In this document: in pieces, positions 13,203 through 25,736 of the stretch
Numbering within the stretch: the first letter of the stretch is position 1
Layout: every line of letters starts with the position of its first letter
NCBI GenBank assembly: GCA_038363925.1
Contig: JAQQWL010000003.1
Span: forward strand, 2,046,001 to 2,110,000
DNA from: Apiospora phragmitis
Taxonomy: Eukaryota; Ascomycota; Sordariomycetes; Amphisphaeriales; Apiosporaceae
Direction of reading: 5' to 3'
Length of the DNA stretch: 64,000 bases
Translations under genes and position numbers: made by a program
The notes under the pieces: generated by a model
The model's input: only the letters and a program-made list of their open reading frames with translations
Databases searched by the model: none
Told to the model about the DNA's origin: nothing

Positions 13203-14703
13203 ATGGAAGACTTCCCAGATATCAAGGACTTCGGGGCGTTGGCAGACGCGGCTGCTGCCGAGCGTCTGTCATCCCAACGTGGGCTGTCAGCAGTTGCTCT
13301 TGACGCACCCATGCACATGCACCATGGCCCGGCCCCCCAGACCACTGGTTCGGCGTCCCAGTCTATGTCCCAGAGCCAGACTCCCAGCTCGGCAGCTCAG
13401 AACCCGGGAGAGGAGGACGAAGAGGAGGAGGACGACGAGGAACCAGATGATGGTCCGCCGCCTGCTCCTATCGGCAGCGATATCACGGCATGGCAGACGG
13501 CTATCCAGACCCTCCCGGCCGATTTTAAGAACCAGCCGCGGTTCCAGCATCCTCTGGCCTCCATGCTCTCGGACCAGAAGACCATCCGACAGATTGAGTG
13601 GAATCCCAATCGGCAAAATGGCGGGTTCGTCCCGAGAACCCCCAACGATTTCTCTTCCATGATGATCTTCATCTGTGGCCAGATCAACCCCAATCCGTGC
13701 CGCAATTGCCGCCTCAAGAACGGCCCATTTGCGAGATGCATCGTGGCACCCCCGGAGATCCTGGCTGTCAGCACCATCAGGCACGCTTGCGCTAACTGCT
13801 GCTACCAGAACCAACATCGCGTGGGTTACCTCTGATTCCGCCCGTTGAAAAACTCTAACTGACTTTTCGCTTTTTCTAGAGGTGTACCAATGAGCCCATC
13901 ACACATGATGAATTGATCAGGAGTCAGGTCGGCAGAGCCGGCGGTCTCGGAACGGCGTCCCCAAGGTTAGAAAGCCAAAGTCACATATCCCCAAGAACAA
14001 GCCGCCGTCGGCCCCTATGCCGCCTTATGGCTCGCAAATGCCGTATGATCAGTACCAGGCCCCGCAGCATGCGTCATATGCCCAGGCATCAATACCGACC
14101 CAGCCAATGCCACTGCCAGCCCTTGGGAAACCGTCGTCGGAGAGCGGATCGGTCAAGTCTTTTGCTGACAAGGTGCGGATGGCTCGGGCCTGGAATCAAC
14201 AGTCGCGGCGGAGGATGAAGGCCGAGCTGCTTCAGTGGCAGGCAGCTCTCGCGACGGCCGATGCGGAGAGGCCGAGGAAGACCACCAGGACCCCGGTCGC
14301 TCCTCAACAACAACACCAACCGCCGCCGCCACTACCACCACCACAGCAGACACAGCAGACGCAGCATCAAAATGTGGCACGGCCGCCCCCACCCGCTACT
14401 CCTAGCTATATCCACCACACTATGCCACCGTCATCATATTCACAATCTACGCCGTCGGCGTCTTACCCGCAGTCTGCCCCTTCGTCGTCTTACCCACAGC
14501 ATGCACCGAGTCTACCCAACGGCAGGGCTCCCGCGCCCGCATTTCAACCCTTGGGCGATGTCAACATGGGCGGCCAAGAAGACGACAGCTCTGATGTGAC
14601 CAATAGCGAAGACGAAGAAGCTGGGGGCGGTGGCGAGGACCATACGTGGGCAGGCTTTGACGATGAAGAGGATCGGGTAATGATCAAACCTCCGATCCCG
14701 TAG
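13203..14703 (+). CDS. DUF3716-type cysteine-motif protein
   Basis: Function unknown. The start at 13203 (CCATGG context) is preferred to the in-frame upstream one at 13101. Exon 1 (13203-13820) encodes an acidic low-complexity stretch (E/D run at about residues 72-82) and then a C-x2-C ... G-P-F-x2-C ... C-A-N-C array typical of fungal DUF3716 proteins. The donor is GTGGGT at 13821. Two acceptors are possible. The one at 13879 adds R-C-T-N, the expected last cysteine, but that frame runs into a dead end. The one at 13920 gives an uninterrupted frame to 14703 (466 residues in all) but loses that cysteine. The C-terminal half is rich in Pro, Gln and Ser, with an acidic tail, suggesting a disordered nuclear or regulatory protein. 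A link to the polyketide cluster is not shown. Confidence 0.65.
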
Positions 14704-14880
14704 TATTTGCTATAATTGATAAGGATAGGGGGCCAGTGAGAACCATATATATTGCCAAGTTTCGGACAGATGTCCGGCTTGCGACAGGTTTAGGTTAGTA
14801 GGAGAGGTTGCTTGCTTGTGTATTATATAATTTGTAGCTATAGTCCGATCTTGATACCCGCACTGTTGACACACTTTTCA

Positions 14881-16897
14881 TCACAGCCCTCCCTGCATGG
14901 GCCACTCTGCCTGATGGATTCCTTTCTCACAACTGCCAACATCGTATCCAAGGCGAGTGACGTCAAAAGAGACGGGCGGTCCCAGAAAGTCCATGATCTC
15001 GCCCTCGACACCGAGGTCGACCTCCATGGACATCATGTGCTTCGGGTCGTACAACGACGGTGCCTTTTTGGGTAGTTCCCGACTAAACTGGAGCAGGGAA
15101 TCGGAGAATCAGTTAGCATCATGCATCATCCACGCAGGCATACGCCCTCCACAGAACAAACGGGGATCCTGATCAGGGCGGAAAGAGGAGGGAGGGAGAG
15201 AGGGGGAAGAGGACGACGAAAAAGAAGAAGGAGAAGAAAGGAACTGACTATGGCCAACATGCGATGCATGTCGTCGTAGTACTGCGGCTTGAACTCCCCG
15301 TCCCACATCTTCCGCAGCTCGTCCCGGACTGCGGCCTCGTGGAACCCGAGCGAGATCAAGAAGCTGTTGTACTGGTTCAGCGACACCGAGACGAGGTAGT
15401 TGCCGCCCTTCTTAGCGCGCCGATCCAGCGCGTTAATGATGGCGAGGCAGCCGACGATGCCGGTCTGGAAGTCGGAGTTGGGTAGGGGTGGCACTATGTT
15501 TCATTCATTCACAGTTAGCCCATCTCCCTCTTGTTTGCTTTCTCCCTTGATGCATCTCTCAGGTAGAAAGAAAGGAAGGCTCCGGCAAAGTAGGCAGTGG
15601 AAGGAAGGGCGGGCTCAGCAGGTATTACTTACCAATAGGCTCCCCCTTCACGCCCATGAACTTGCTAAACTCCCATGCCAGCCCCGTCACCGCGTCGCTG
15701 ATCATCTGCCACCCGCTGCGGTGCGCCAAGGGCCCCTTCCAGCCGTAGCAGTTCTCGCGCGCGTAGACGATCCCTTTGCCGCGACGCCTGGCGAGCCCCT
15801 GGACGTACGCGGGACCGAACCCCAGCCGCTCCAGCGCGCCCGGGCGGTACCCGTCAAGCACGACGTCGGCGTCCTCGAGGAGGCGCCGCAGCTCCGCACG
15901 CCCGTGGTCCGTCTTCAGGTTTATGTTGACGTCGCGCTTGCCCAGGTTGCTTTCGTAGAGCAGGCTTGTCAGCTCTGGCAGCTTCACCCACGAGACGCGG
16001 ATCACGGTCGCCCCGAACAGGGCGGCGAGCCGCGCGATCGTGGGGCCCGCGATGGCGCGCGTCAGGTCGAGCAGCTTGATGCCCTCGAGGGGCCGCATCC
16101 GCGTCGTCGTCTCCGCAAAGCTGGGGCTGGGCGATGATGGCCACGGGACGGGCGTGGACAGGACGTCGAAATCCGACTCCTCAATCAGGTACAGCGGATC
16201 GTCGCCCACGGCGCGCCCCTGCGCGCTCTCGCGGTACTCCTGCGTCGTGAGGCACAGCGTCCCGGCCTGGCGCCAGTGCTCGTTGCACTCCAGGTCGAAC
16301 CACGCGGCGTCGTCGACCCGCTCGTGGACGGCGCGGGCGTAGCGCTGGATGATGTCCATGTCGTCCTCCAGGCCCATCTGGTGCGTCGGCAGCCCCAGCA
16401 TGGTCAGGCTCGGGCTCGCGTCCAGCCCGCCGTGCAGATGGAACCAGCGGCCGTCGCCGGCGCGGTAGATGTTGGTGCAGAGGCGGCGCCAGGGCATGGC
16501 CTGCTCGGTATGGTCCTTTTCGAGGAGGCGGGCGCGCACGGCCGGGTCCGTCACGGGCTTCCCGTCCAGCTTCAGCAGGAGGAAGGAGAAGGTGAAGGCC
16601 GTGGCGGCGTCGCTGTCCACCACGACGGTTTGGTATTCGTCCCGCGGGAGAGAGAAGGCCGAACCGCTGGGCGGTGATGGCGTTGGCGTGCGTCGCCAGC
16701 AGCGCCCAGAGCGCCGCGCTGCTCTCGGTCACTTTCGTCGGGACCGGGATGAAGGGGCGCGCGATGGTCGTGCCCGTCGCGAACGTGGTCCGGGACGCGG
16801 CGCCGTGGACCTCGGGCGGCAGGCCGAGGCGGGCGTCCCGCAGGAGGACGTCGTGGAAGATGCGGCTGGCTTCTTCCTGGATCGTGTAGTGCTCCAT
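14881..16897 (-). CDS. class III (CaiB/BaiF-type) CoA-transferase, one frame break
   Basis: Likely moves CoA between carboxylic acids, or racemises an acyl-CoA, as in the CaiB/BaiF family. Exons on the minus strand: 16897-15633, 15493-15249 and 15087-14881. Introns 15494-15632 (GTAAGT) and 15088-15248 (GTCAGT) keep phase. Family features are G-I-K-L-L-D-L-T-R followed by A-G-P near 16090-16040, and the D-V-V-L-D-G-Y-R-P-G block near 15860. The N-terminal part has G-T-T-I-A-R-P-F. In the first exon the frame changes at about 16655-16675, in a CT-rich run, with no plausible intron there. This is either a sequencing indel or a mutation. The gene is convergent with the DUF3716 gene. It may activate an acyl group for the polyketide pathway, but that is inference from position. 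Confidence 0.75.
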
Positions 16898-18665
16898 GCT
16901 TTCCAGGTTCTCTCCTTTTGTGACGATCTATAAGTGGTGATTCTATGAATCAGATGCACCTGAAGTGGCTTAGCTACCTACCTCACCTAGATGTATGAGG
17001 GTATATGTGTAGAGGTTCGTTCAACAAGTACTTTGACTCTCCTTTTCCTGGCTCCAAAGAGTCCCAAAAGTCTCTTCTTGGATTTCCATATTGCCTGAAT
17101 GGGACGGATGCCTGCGAGCGCGGGGTTGTATCGGGGTCATTTGTACGCCCGGCAGTTGAGCCATCTGCGAGTAACGATGACAAGGAGCCAGATATGCCAG
17201 AGATAGATTTTCCGGATGGTATATCAGTATAAATAGGTAGGTACTTTTAGTTGTGATATCTCGACATTCTGACCTTTTCGACCAAATGGCCTAACCTTAG
17301 GTTACTGGTGAAGTGGTCGGTGTTAGTTACCGCTATTACCCCACACCCGCGTAGATCAGGGCAATCATACAATGCGGACGAACAAAATATGGGCATGCCA
17401 AAAAGCATAACATCATATCGTTTCTTTCTGTCCGCATCGAATGCCCATTTGACTCCTCGAGGCAACGATACAGATCAAGAAGATCGTTGTCCGGCATGTT
17501 TGACGATTTAAGTCGACAGATACGCGTAGCTGACTTGTGGTTCAATTGGATGCAGTACGCATTGTAGAACCAGCGGACCAACTCCCTTTACTGCAGGCGG
17601 TTCAGGCCGAGTGAGTGTCACTAGCTGAAGCTTTCAGCCCTGGATTCTGGTGGGAGTCACACATGAGCTGAGCTGACCACTGTTAAGAAGTTTTCAAGGG
17701 GCTGAAGAGTGCAACGTAGCAACGGAAAGGGGTTATGTGTCATCGTGACAGTGAATAATAGTACTCTACGGAGTATCTGCAGTAGGTTAGTAATTGCTGG
17801 TTTCAGTGCTTTTTCTTTGCGATCCAGATTTCGAGACCCGCAACAAGGCCGGCCACAGCTCCATGAGATCCAACAGATGCGATGGGACAGACATAAACAT
17901 CATCAAAGGATGTACTCGGGGGCGTACATAATCTTCGTGTGTGAAAAGCTGGATTCTGGCTGCGGCTTCCGGTTGGTTCTGGTAGCACTAGAAGTTACGT
18001 TAATGATGATGCACGCAAATGTATTCAAGATCCCGAGTGGGAAGAAGGTGGGCTGTGCTGTCGAAGCAGGAACGATACCGAACCCGAGATTGATTAGTGC
18101 AGTGCAACAAGGGCGATTATCGCTATCGCATTTCGGCGGTGTACCTAGAAGCTACACATCCTTATTTTCATTGGGTACCTACTATTGCCACGACTCAACG
18201 TCACACATTGAGTACGTCTCGGTATGCTTACCTGAAGGATTCTATACGATCCCGCGACTCTGCGAAGGATGACTTGGCTGACAACGTAACCGTTAACCGT
18301 AATCCGTAATCATCGACAGCCCGCCACGTTCCCAATGTGGCTCCGCCTAATCGGCGTCTATGCGACGCCGTGATTCCACCCCAAGACTCCGCCGGAGACT
18401 TGTCGTTTCAACTGCATCTGACATCTGCCACCCATGCACGTGTATCTGAGATTATTAAGGGTCCTGCGTGCCAGCCCACATCATGGCTGGAGAATATATC
18501 CCCTCGGCTTCGCACATCCCTTTTGAACCAAGGCGACTGTGTCTTTGATCGCGGTCTTCAAAGTCATATCAACCACCACCACCTAGGGGTCATCTATATC
18601 GCACGAACAAGACCCCTCCAGTCCAGTTTCTCATCAGATACCCCTTGTGATTGAACACACACAGG
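16898..18665. other. 1.77-kb intergenic region
   Basis: Ordinary base composition, lying between the divergently transcribed CoA-transferase and P450/reductase genes, so it probably carries both promoters. Several short open frames (for example 17005-17232 and 17709-18272) overlap each other on both strands and show no domain, intron pattern or family likeness. I see no RNA gene or repeat. Confidence 0.5.
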
Positions 18666-21600
18666 ATGACAGAACCGATACCTTCGCCTGCTGGGCTTCC
18701 CCTTTGTCGGCAACATCCTCGACTTGCAGGATGAGGTGCCATCTTTGCCATCGGCCGTCTCCTGGACATCTACGGGCCCATCGTCAAGTTCAACGTGATG
18801 GGAAACCAGAAGGTGGTCGTCGGCAGCTTTGAGCTGTTTGATGAGCTGTGCGACGAGACCCGTTTCTACAAGTGGATCTCCGGTCCCTTGATCGAAGGCT
18901 CTTTCAGCCACCAGGCTAGGGGCGCCGAGGGCCTCTTTACGGCGGTAGATGAGAGGAGCGATGATTGGGCCCAGGCGCATCGCATCCTCCTCCCGGCCTT
19001 CGGCCCGCTGGCGATCGAGAACATGTTCGCAGGAATGCACGACATCGCGAGCCAGATGGTGCTCAAGTGGGCGAGGCAAGGGCCCAGTCATCGCATCCTC
19101 GCCCCCGAAGACTTCTCCAGACTCACCCTGGACACCATTGCTCTCTGTGCGATGGACTACCGCTTCAACTCCTTCTACCAGGAGGTAAGCAGATGCTGTT
19201 GCGATCCACTACTGCTTTCGACGTATGGCTAATGACCGATCTTGGTGGCAATAGGACATGCATCCATTCGTCAAGTCGATGAACAATCTACTGACAGAAC
19301 GGAGCAATAGCGCTCAATTGGGCGGAATGCTGAGATCACTGATGCCCTCATACAGGGAACAGCTAAAGCAGGACAGTGACCTGCAGTTCCGGATATGCCA
19401 AGAGGTTGTCGACCACCGACGCCAGAATCCAACAGAAAAGAAGGATCTGATGAACGCCATGCTGTACGGGAAAGATCCGAAGACCGGCGAGACGATGCGT
19501 GATCGATTGATCGCTGTTAACATGCAGACATTCCTGATTGCTGGTAAGTCGCTTGGAATCTCCATCCCTGCTGTTCGACGGCTATGGCAGGGAAACGATA
19601 CAGAAACGTAACTGACTCCCTGTAGGTCACGAAACTACCTCTGGGTTACTGAGTTTTTCTTTCCTTCTGATGCTGAAGAACCCCAAGACTTTCTTCGCCG
19701 CGCAGCAGGAAGTCGATCGGATAATCGGAAAGGACAAGATTGAGGCCAAGCACCTGAGGGACCTGAAGTATATCAACGGTGTGCTAAGGGAGACTCTGCG
19801 CCTCAACCCTACGGCGCCCGCATTCCAAAGAGCAGTCCGACCGGAGAACAAGGAGGACTTCGTGTTAATAGGCGGGGGAAAGTACGAAATCCCTCGCGGG
19901 CAGAGCATCATCTGCAACCTAATGAAGATCCACACGGACCCAAAGGTCTGGGGCGACGACGCCAACGAGTTCAAACCGGAGCGAATGATGGACGGCAAGT
20001 TCGAAACGCTCCTCAAGAACGCTTGGAAGCCCTTCGGAACCGGTGTCAGGTCCTGTATCGGTCGCGCTTTCGCGTGGCAAGAGGCGCTCCTGGCCATCGC
20101 CATGATACTCCAGAACTTCAACGTCGAGCTCGCCGATCCCGACTATGAGATGAAGATTGTCCAAAGTCTGACCATCAAGCCGAAGGATTTCAACATCAAA
20201 GTGTCCCTGCGCTCTGGGATTACCGCTACGGGCCTCCAGCACCGACTCCAGACGGTTGATGTGCCGGACGACATCCGACAGGCATCAGATGATGCCAAAG
20301 CATTGGACTCAGATGAACCAATTGGCATGACAATCTTGTATGGTTCCAACACCGGAACCTGCCAGGCGCTCGCCCAGAAGCTGGCTTCGCAGGCTTCTCA
20401 GCATGGCATAAAGGCGTCCGTCAATGATCTCGACTCAGCTATCGACAAGTTACCCACCGACTCTCATGTCGTGATCATCTCAGCATCCTACGAAGGTTTA
20501 CCTCCCGATAACGCCGCGCGCTTCGTCGCCTGGCTAGAGCATCTCGAAGCGAGTGCCCTTGCCGGCGTCCAGTACGCCGTCTTCGGCTGCGGCAACAGCG
20601 ACTGGACCGCAACGTACCAGCGCGTCCCGACCCTCATCGACGACCTGCTTGCCAAGGCCGGCGGCGCGCGGCTGACGGAGAAGGGCGCGACCGACGCCAA
20701 GATGGGCGAAATCTTCGCCGACTGGGACGCGTGGACCGCCAACGAGCTCTGGACGCATGTCTCGTCCGACGCGAGGACGGACAATGCGCCCGTGCGGCCG
20801 ACCATCGAGATGGACGTCTCCAAGGCGGACCGCGCCGCGCATCTCCAGCAGAACGTGCAGTGGGCCACCGTCACGAGCACCAAGAAGCTGACCAACGAGG
20901 AGGTATCAGAGAAGAGGCTGATTGAGTTTGAGTTGCCCGAGGGAGTGACATATTCGAGTGGTGATTGTAAGTAGGATGAGATGCTATTCTCAATTTCGCT
21001 TGTTTCTGGATATCGACTAAGATTGGAATTTCAGACCTCGCGATTCTGCCCCTGAACCCCGAAGATACGGTGCGCAGGGTCGTCAAACGTTTCGGGCTGC
21101 CCTGGGACGGCATCATTACCATCAACAAAAGCGGATCGACGACGCTGCCTACTGGCAAGGGCGTCTCGATATTCGATCTGCTGCGAGGCTATGTCGAGAT
21201 CGGCCAGCCAGTTACGCGCAAGGATCTCGAGCTCATTGCTGCAACAACCCAAGATGAGGCGGACAAAGCACACCTACTGTCCCTGGCAGCCGGCGAAGCG
21301 GCTTTCAAGGAGAAGATCGCCGGCCCGCGCATGACCATCCTGGACCTGCTCGAGCAGCACCCCACGTCCACCATGCCCTTCCCCGAATACCTCGCCCTCC
21401 TGCCGCCGCTGCGGCCGCGCTACTACTCCATCTCCTCGTCGCCGCTCGCGAGACCCACCACCTGCGCCCTGACGTACAGCGTCATCGACGAGCCCTCGTG
21501 GTCCAGCACGACGAGCCGCTTCGTTGGCGTCACGGGCACGTACCTCCGCAGCCTGCAGCCGGGCGACCAGGCGCTCGTCGCGGTCCGCGCCACGAACCGC

Positions 21601-22128
21601 TACTTCCGCCTGCCCGCCGACCCCGAGCGCACGCCCATCGTCATGATCTGCGCCGGGTCCGGCATCGCGCCGTTCCGCGCCTTCGTCCAGGAGCGTGCCG
21701 TGCTGATCCGCGATCGCGGCGGGCGCGAGCGGGCCAGGCTCGCGCCCGCGCTGCTGTTTGTGGGGTGTCGATCCGCGGGGGCTGACCGCCTCTACGGCGA
21801 CGAGCTGGACGAGTGGCAGAAGCTGGGCGCCGTCGACGTGCGGTACGCCTTCAGCCGTGATGCCGAGGGCGACGAGGAGGAGGGCCGTTGTCGCTACGTC
21901 CAGGACCGCCTCCTGCGCGACCGCGACGACGTCCTCGCGCTGTGGGACCGGGGCGCTCGTATCTATACCTGCGGCAGCGGCAACATGGCCAAGGGGGTCG
22001 GGCAGGCGGCGTCGCAGATCGTCATGGAGCGCAGGCGGGCGCGGGGCGAGGAGGTCACGGAGGAGGATGTGGAGGAGTTTAAGATGCGGATGCGGAATGA
22101 GCGGTTTATTGCGGATATCTTTGATTGA
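18666..22128 (+). CDS. self-sufficient P450/NADPH-P450 reductase fusion (CYP505 type)
   Basis: A fused monooxygenase like P450foxy; in fungi such enzymes hydroxylate fatty acids or polyketide chains (FUM6 of the fumonisin pathway is one). Exons: 18666-19184, 19255-19543, 19626-20966 and 21035-22128; all three introns have GTAAGC/GTAAGT donors and keep phase. P450 part: I-helix A-G-H-E-T-T spanning the second intron, E-T-L-R (K-helix) near 19793 and haem loop F-G-T-G-V-R-S-C-I-G near 20035-20065. Reductase part: FMN loop Y-G-S-N-T-G-T near 20338, FAD motif R-Y-Y-S-I-S-S near 21418-21440 and NADPH site G-S-G-I-A-P-F-R near 21658. Length fits the family (about 1060 residues). Near the N-terminus the frame changes at about 18707 and changes back at about 18735; these are compensating single-base changes that leave about 10 codons out of frame. 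Confidence 0.88.
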
Positions 22129-22873
22129 TTGGGCATATAAGTCATGTATATACTTGCTGCTGGTAGCGGTGGGCAGGGCCAGGCGTTTGGGTATAGATGG
22201 GAGAGAGGGTACGATAAATGAGTGCCTTGTTTCTTGTCGATGCGTTTCGATACCTTTAAATTTACTTCACCACCTTGCCGGGTGTACCAGTCAGAAACGT
22301 ATTTGCACATAGCCGTGTCAAACCTTTGTCTGTCGTCGAAGTTGTCAGCCGTGTATCATCACCAGCCTCTGAAGTACACACCGAGGCAACTTCGGGGGCA
22401 GCAGACGATACGTCCTCACATAACTCACGGCGACCAGCTCAAGGCAACAAGTCCATTTTGTAAGTGAGTCACAATGGACTTTTAGACTATGTGCTTCGAG
22501 GCGGGTGCATTGAGTTCAGGGAAACAAAGATCCAGGGCACAAGGCTCTTTGTCTATCCGGCCACTACGCACATGATTCTGTTATATTTTCAAACAGGGCA
22601 ATTGTTTTTAATTTTATCTCCGAAAATAGCTTGGTGAGGTCCTAAAACTGAAACTTGATGTTGTACCCGAAACATTGAACAATTGCATTGTACAGGGGCA
22701 TGGCGTGTCTACAGGCGATACATAATCGCCACAGTCGCCGGCGAGATGATGAACACTAAAATTGAGATTAAACATTCACTCACCATCGACCGTGCTACAC
22801 ACGCTTGTTGCTGCTGACTTTATTCATTCAACAGTACATCGAAAGTAAGTCATACTTATCGACAAGAACAATC
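22129..22873. other. intergenic region
   Basis: Ordinary sequence between two plus-strand genes: the 3' flank of the P450/reductase gene and the presumed promoter of the next gene. No domain, RNA or repeat recognised. Confidence 0.5.
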
Positions 22874-24210
22874 ATGACAAGCTACGTGAGAGACCCGGTC
22901 GCTGAGGCGAAGCCGCTTACGGACCGTGAGCGAGTGCTCATGGACCACAGGCTGCCAATCACACCCCTGAGGCAGCCTTGCTCCCCTTCCCCAACCCGGC
23001 CAAGCTGGACGCCGGATCCTACATGGAGCCTCACCGCGTACTGGGTAGCCGGGAGATCGCCGAGTGGAACAGGGACCTCTTCCAAGGGTTCGACGAGCAC
23101 GGCACCAAGGACCACCTGGTCTCGGAGCCGCTGCAGTACCGGCTCATCCCGCCCGTCGCACCGCCGATCCGCCCCGGCGCCCCGACCATCATCACGACGC
23201 TCACCTGGGAGGAGGACATCGTCGACGACAGGAGCCGCTCGCTCGAGGAGTACTTCCCCCGTTTCCAGAAGCTGGCCGACACGGGCAAGATGGCCATCTT
23301 CTACACGAACGAGCGCCTGCGGGCCCGAGTCGAGGCCTTGCGGCCGAACGACCCGTACTGGCACGTCGTCACGCCCTAGGGGTCGGTCTGGGACGTCCCC
23401 AACAACCAGCACCAGCGCGCCAACTTTGCCAACACCCAACCGCAGCTGTTTAAGCAGTTCCAGGACCAGGGGCCCCGGCCCCGGTACAACGTCGACCGGC
23501 TGAGCGCTGCCTACAACAGCAAGGCCTACTGCATCTTCGACGGCGTGCAGCGGGCGCCCTTTGGCGCCGACGGGCCCTTCATGTTCTACGACGCCGGCTG
23601 GATTCTCGTCAACTACGGCGAGATGCCGGGCTTCGACGAGATCTCGGGGGCGGCCTTCCTCGACGACGCCAAGGTGGCACGCTCGGCCGCCTTCGCGGGT
23701 GACACGGGCGTCGTCGTCGGCGAGTACGAGATCGACCAGGGCAGCAGCAAGGACCCGACGGGCCCGCCCGTCGACGTCGACCACCGCTGCTTCCAGGACC
23801 CGGAGTGCTCGTGGGAGGCCCTGCACTTCCTGGGCGGCAGCGTGGTCGGCAGCGCGCTGGGCATGCTCAACTACGCGGCGCGCTACATGACAGACGGTCG
23901 AGGACATGGACGCCAACGGCTTCTACGTCGGGCGCGAGGAGCTCGCCATGTCGTTCCTGGCCTTCCGGTATCCCGACACCATCTTCTCGGTGCCCGCAGG
24001 CGAGGCGCCGGGCTTCCACCGGCCCTGGCCCATCCGCGACTGCCACTCGGGCCGGTGGGGGCCCGACGACCTGGGGAGCTGGTCGATCCCGTGCAGACGC
24101 TGTTTTGCCGCTTCTACCAGCCGCGGCGGCCGAACTTGCCGGCGGTGGCCGGGAAGAGGCGGTTGGCGGCGAGGGAGCAGCTGCTTACGCCCCCGGAGAC
24201 GTCAAACTAG
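22874..24210 (+). pseudogene. HtrL/YibB-like protein, interrupted
   Basis: The reading frame resembles the HtrL/YibB family, which has a glycosyltransferase-like fold and poorly known function. T-I-I-T-T-L at about 23188 is followed by R-S-L-E-E-Y-F, then M-A-I-F-Y-T-N-E-R-L near 23290-23318, and later Y-N-S-K-A-Y near 23514 and F-M-F-Y-D-A-G-W near 23580. The call rests on remembered family pattern only. The frame is broken at about 22950-22975, by an in-frame TAG at 23377-23379 (a substitution, not a typical RIP change), at about 23890 and again at about 24090, the last shift largely compensating the previous one. No intron with GT-AG ends explains these. Either the gene is dead or the sequence is error-prone. 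Its role in the cluster is unknown. Confidence 0.5.
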
Positions 24211-25736
24211 ATAGATTGGTGGCAAGATCTGTGTCTTTTTGATGCGGTTAGATAACTAACTCTCCAGTGTAGTCAACTTCTAAGCGTGACTTGTATATTG
24301 ATCCCATACTCCAAAGTGAGTAAGTTGGGAGATGAGGTAAGTACGTGGTAAAGGTACATAGTAGAAATAGCAATCCAATTTCTTCCTCCATCAAGATGTG
24401 TCTTATGAATTGATGGGGAGTAGTCTTGGTAGAGTTCTTGCGTCAGTAGAACTTTACAATAAAACGAATTCCTGCGGTTCGTCACCGTCCCGTGGTATCT
24501 TCCAGGAATCTTGACATGTTCGGAGTCCTCTCAGCATTCTGTACTTTGCCCCCTGCCCGTTGAGGTTGGCTCGACGAGCCACGAATATGGACCAAACCGC
24601 CCCGGGATGGCTGTCAACTTTTCGTCAAGTAGCGTAGCAGGAGTGAATATATAAAATGATGTGGATCAACCGAGCAGCTTTTATATTGTCTCTCTTGTAT
24701 ATTCCACGGAAGAACCAATCAGATGTCTTGGAAATCTGGCTGTGGAGAAACTCCAGGGGCAAAGCTGCGAAATCCTCCTTTCCTCTACCCTCCCTCTTTC
24801 AATCTCAATTAAGCTTTCATGAAGTAATTTCTTGTCTTCGGGCAACTTTCTCGTTAGTGATGTAACTCATTCGCTCCGTAATGCATCAATGGTGCGTCCA
24901 AGCAGCAGCCAGCCCTCTGTATTTAGCTCTCAGCATGAGTACGCGTACTACTTGGTACTTATCAGCCAATAGGCTATGGTTGTGAAATAATTAGGGGGCC
25001 TCGCCGCGTGGTTTCGGCTCCGAGAACGATGAAGCCACAAATCATCCATACTACCCTGACGTTCGGTATGCTACTCACCAATGAGTTAGTTTTATCATTC
25101 ACCGGTACGCGGGCTGGTCAGCGGTTAAGGTAGGGTGGTTCCAGTGCCTCCCTGGGTGGCTGAGCTTATCTTCTTTGTATTCCCTTGAGTGTGAAATACT
25201 GCTTCAGTAGTGGAGCCGTTTTCTGTTTTATCTTAGTTACATGGTATATACTCCGCATTCCGCTTAAATCGGCCGTAAGCCGCTGGCACATACGACCGAC
25301 AGTGTGTCAGGTATGGGGAGACGAACCATGCATAGCAGCGTCGTATTATTCATGCATGTCAGCGATTACTGGTGATCATACTGGGCAAATAGAGATATGA
25401 CTTTCTTCCGGCTCTTCCCTTTCGCTCAGGGAATCTGACATAAGACTTGTAAGTCAGACGCGGGGAAGGACTGTGAAGGTGGTGTGGGGGGGGGGGGATC
25501 TGAAGCGAAGAACACTCGGCGCTTTCTGTAACAAGCCTAATGCGAGCACGCCACGGGGAGACAGAGGTGTGTTTATAAGCGTTTTCGATCTTCGTAGGGG
25601 GTTCATCTGCGTTCATCTCATGTTGTCTCATCCAGCAGCCTCACGTTCATCCCCGACCAGTCAGTGGATCTGCAGTTTTCTCCAAACTAAACAAACCATA
25701 CCGATTCCACCTTACGTCCTCCACTTCCCCTCTACC
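24211..25736. other. 1.5-kb intergenic region
   Basis: No gene recognised. A run of 14 G occurs near 25485-25498, just upstream of the regulator gene. The short open frames here are not supported by any domain or splice pattern. Confidence 0.5.

Noticed and set aside
22882..23916. 344-codon minus-strand frame over the HtrL-like gene
   Set aside because: Shadow of a GC-rich coding strand; no family pattern, whereas the plus strand shows one despite its breaks.
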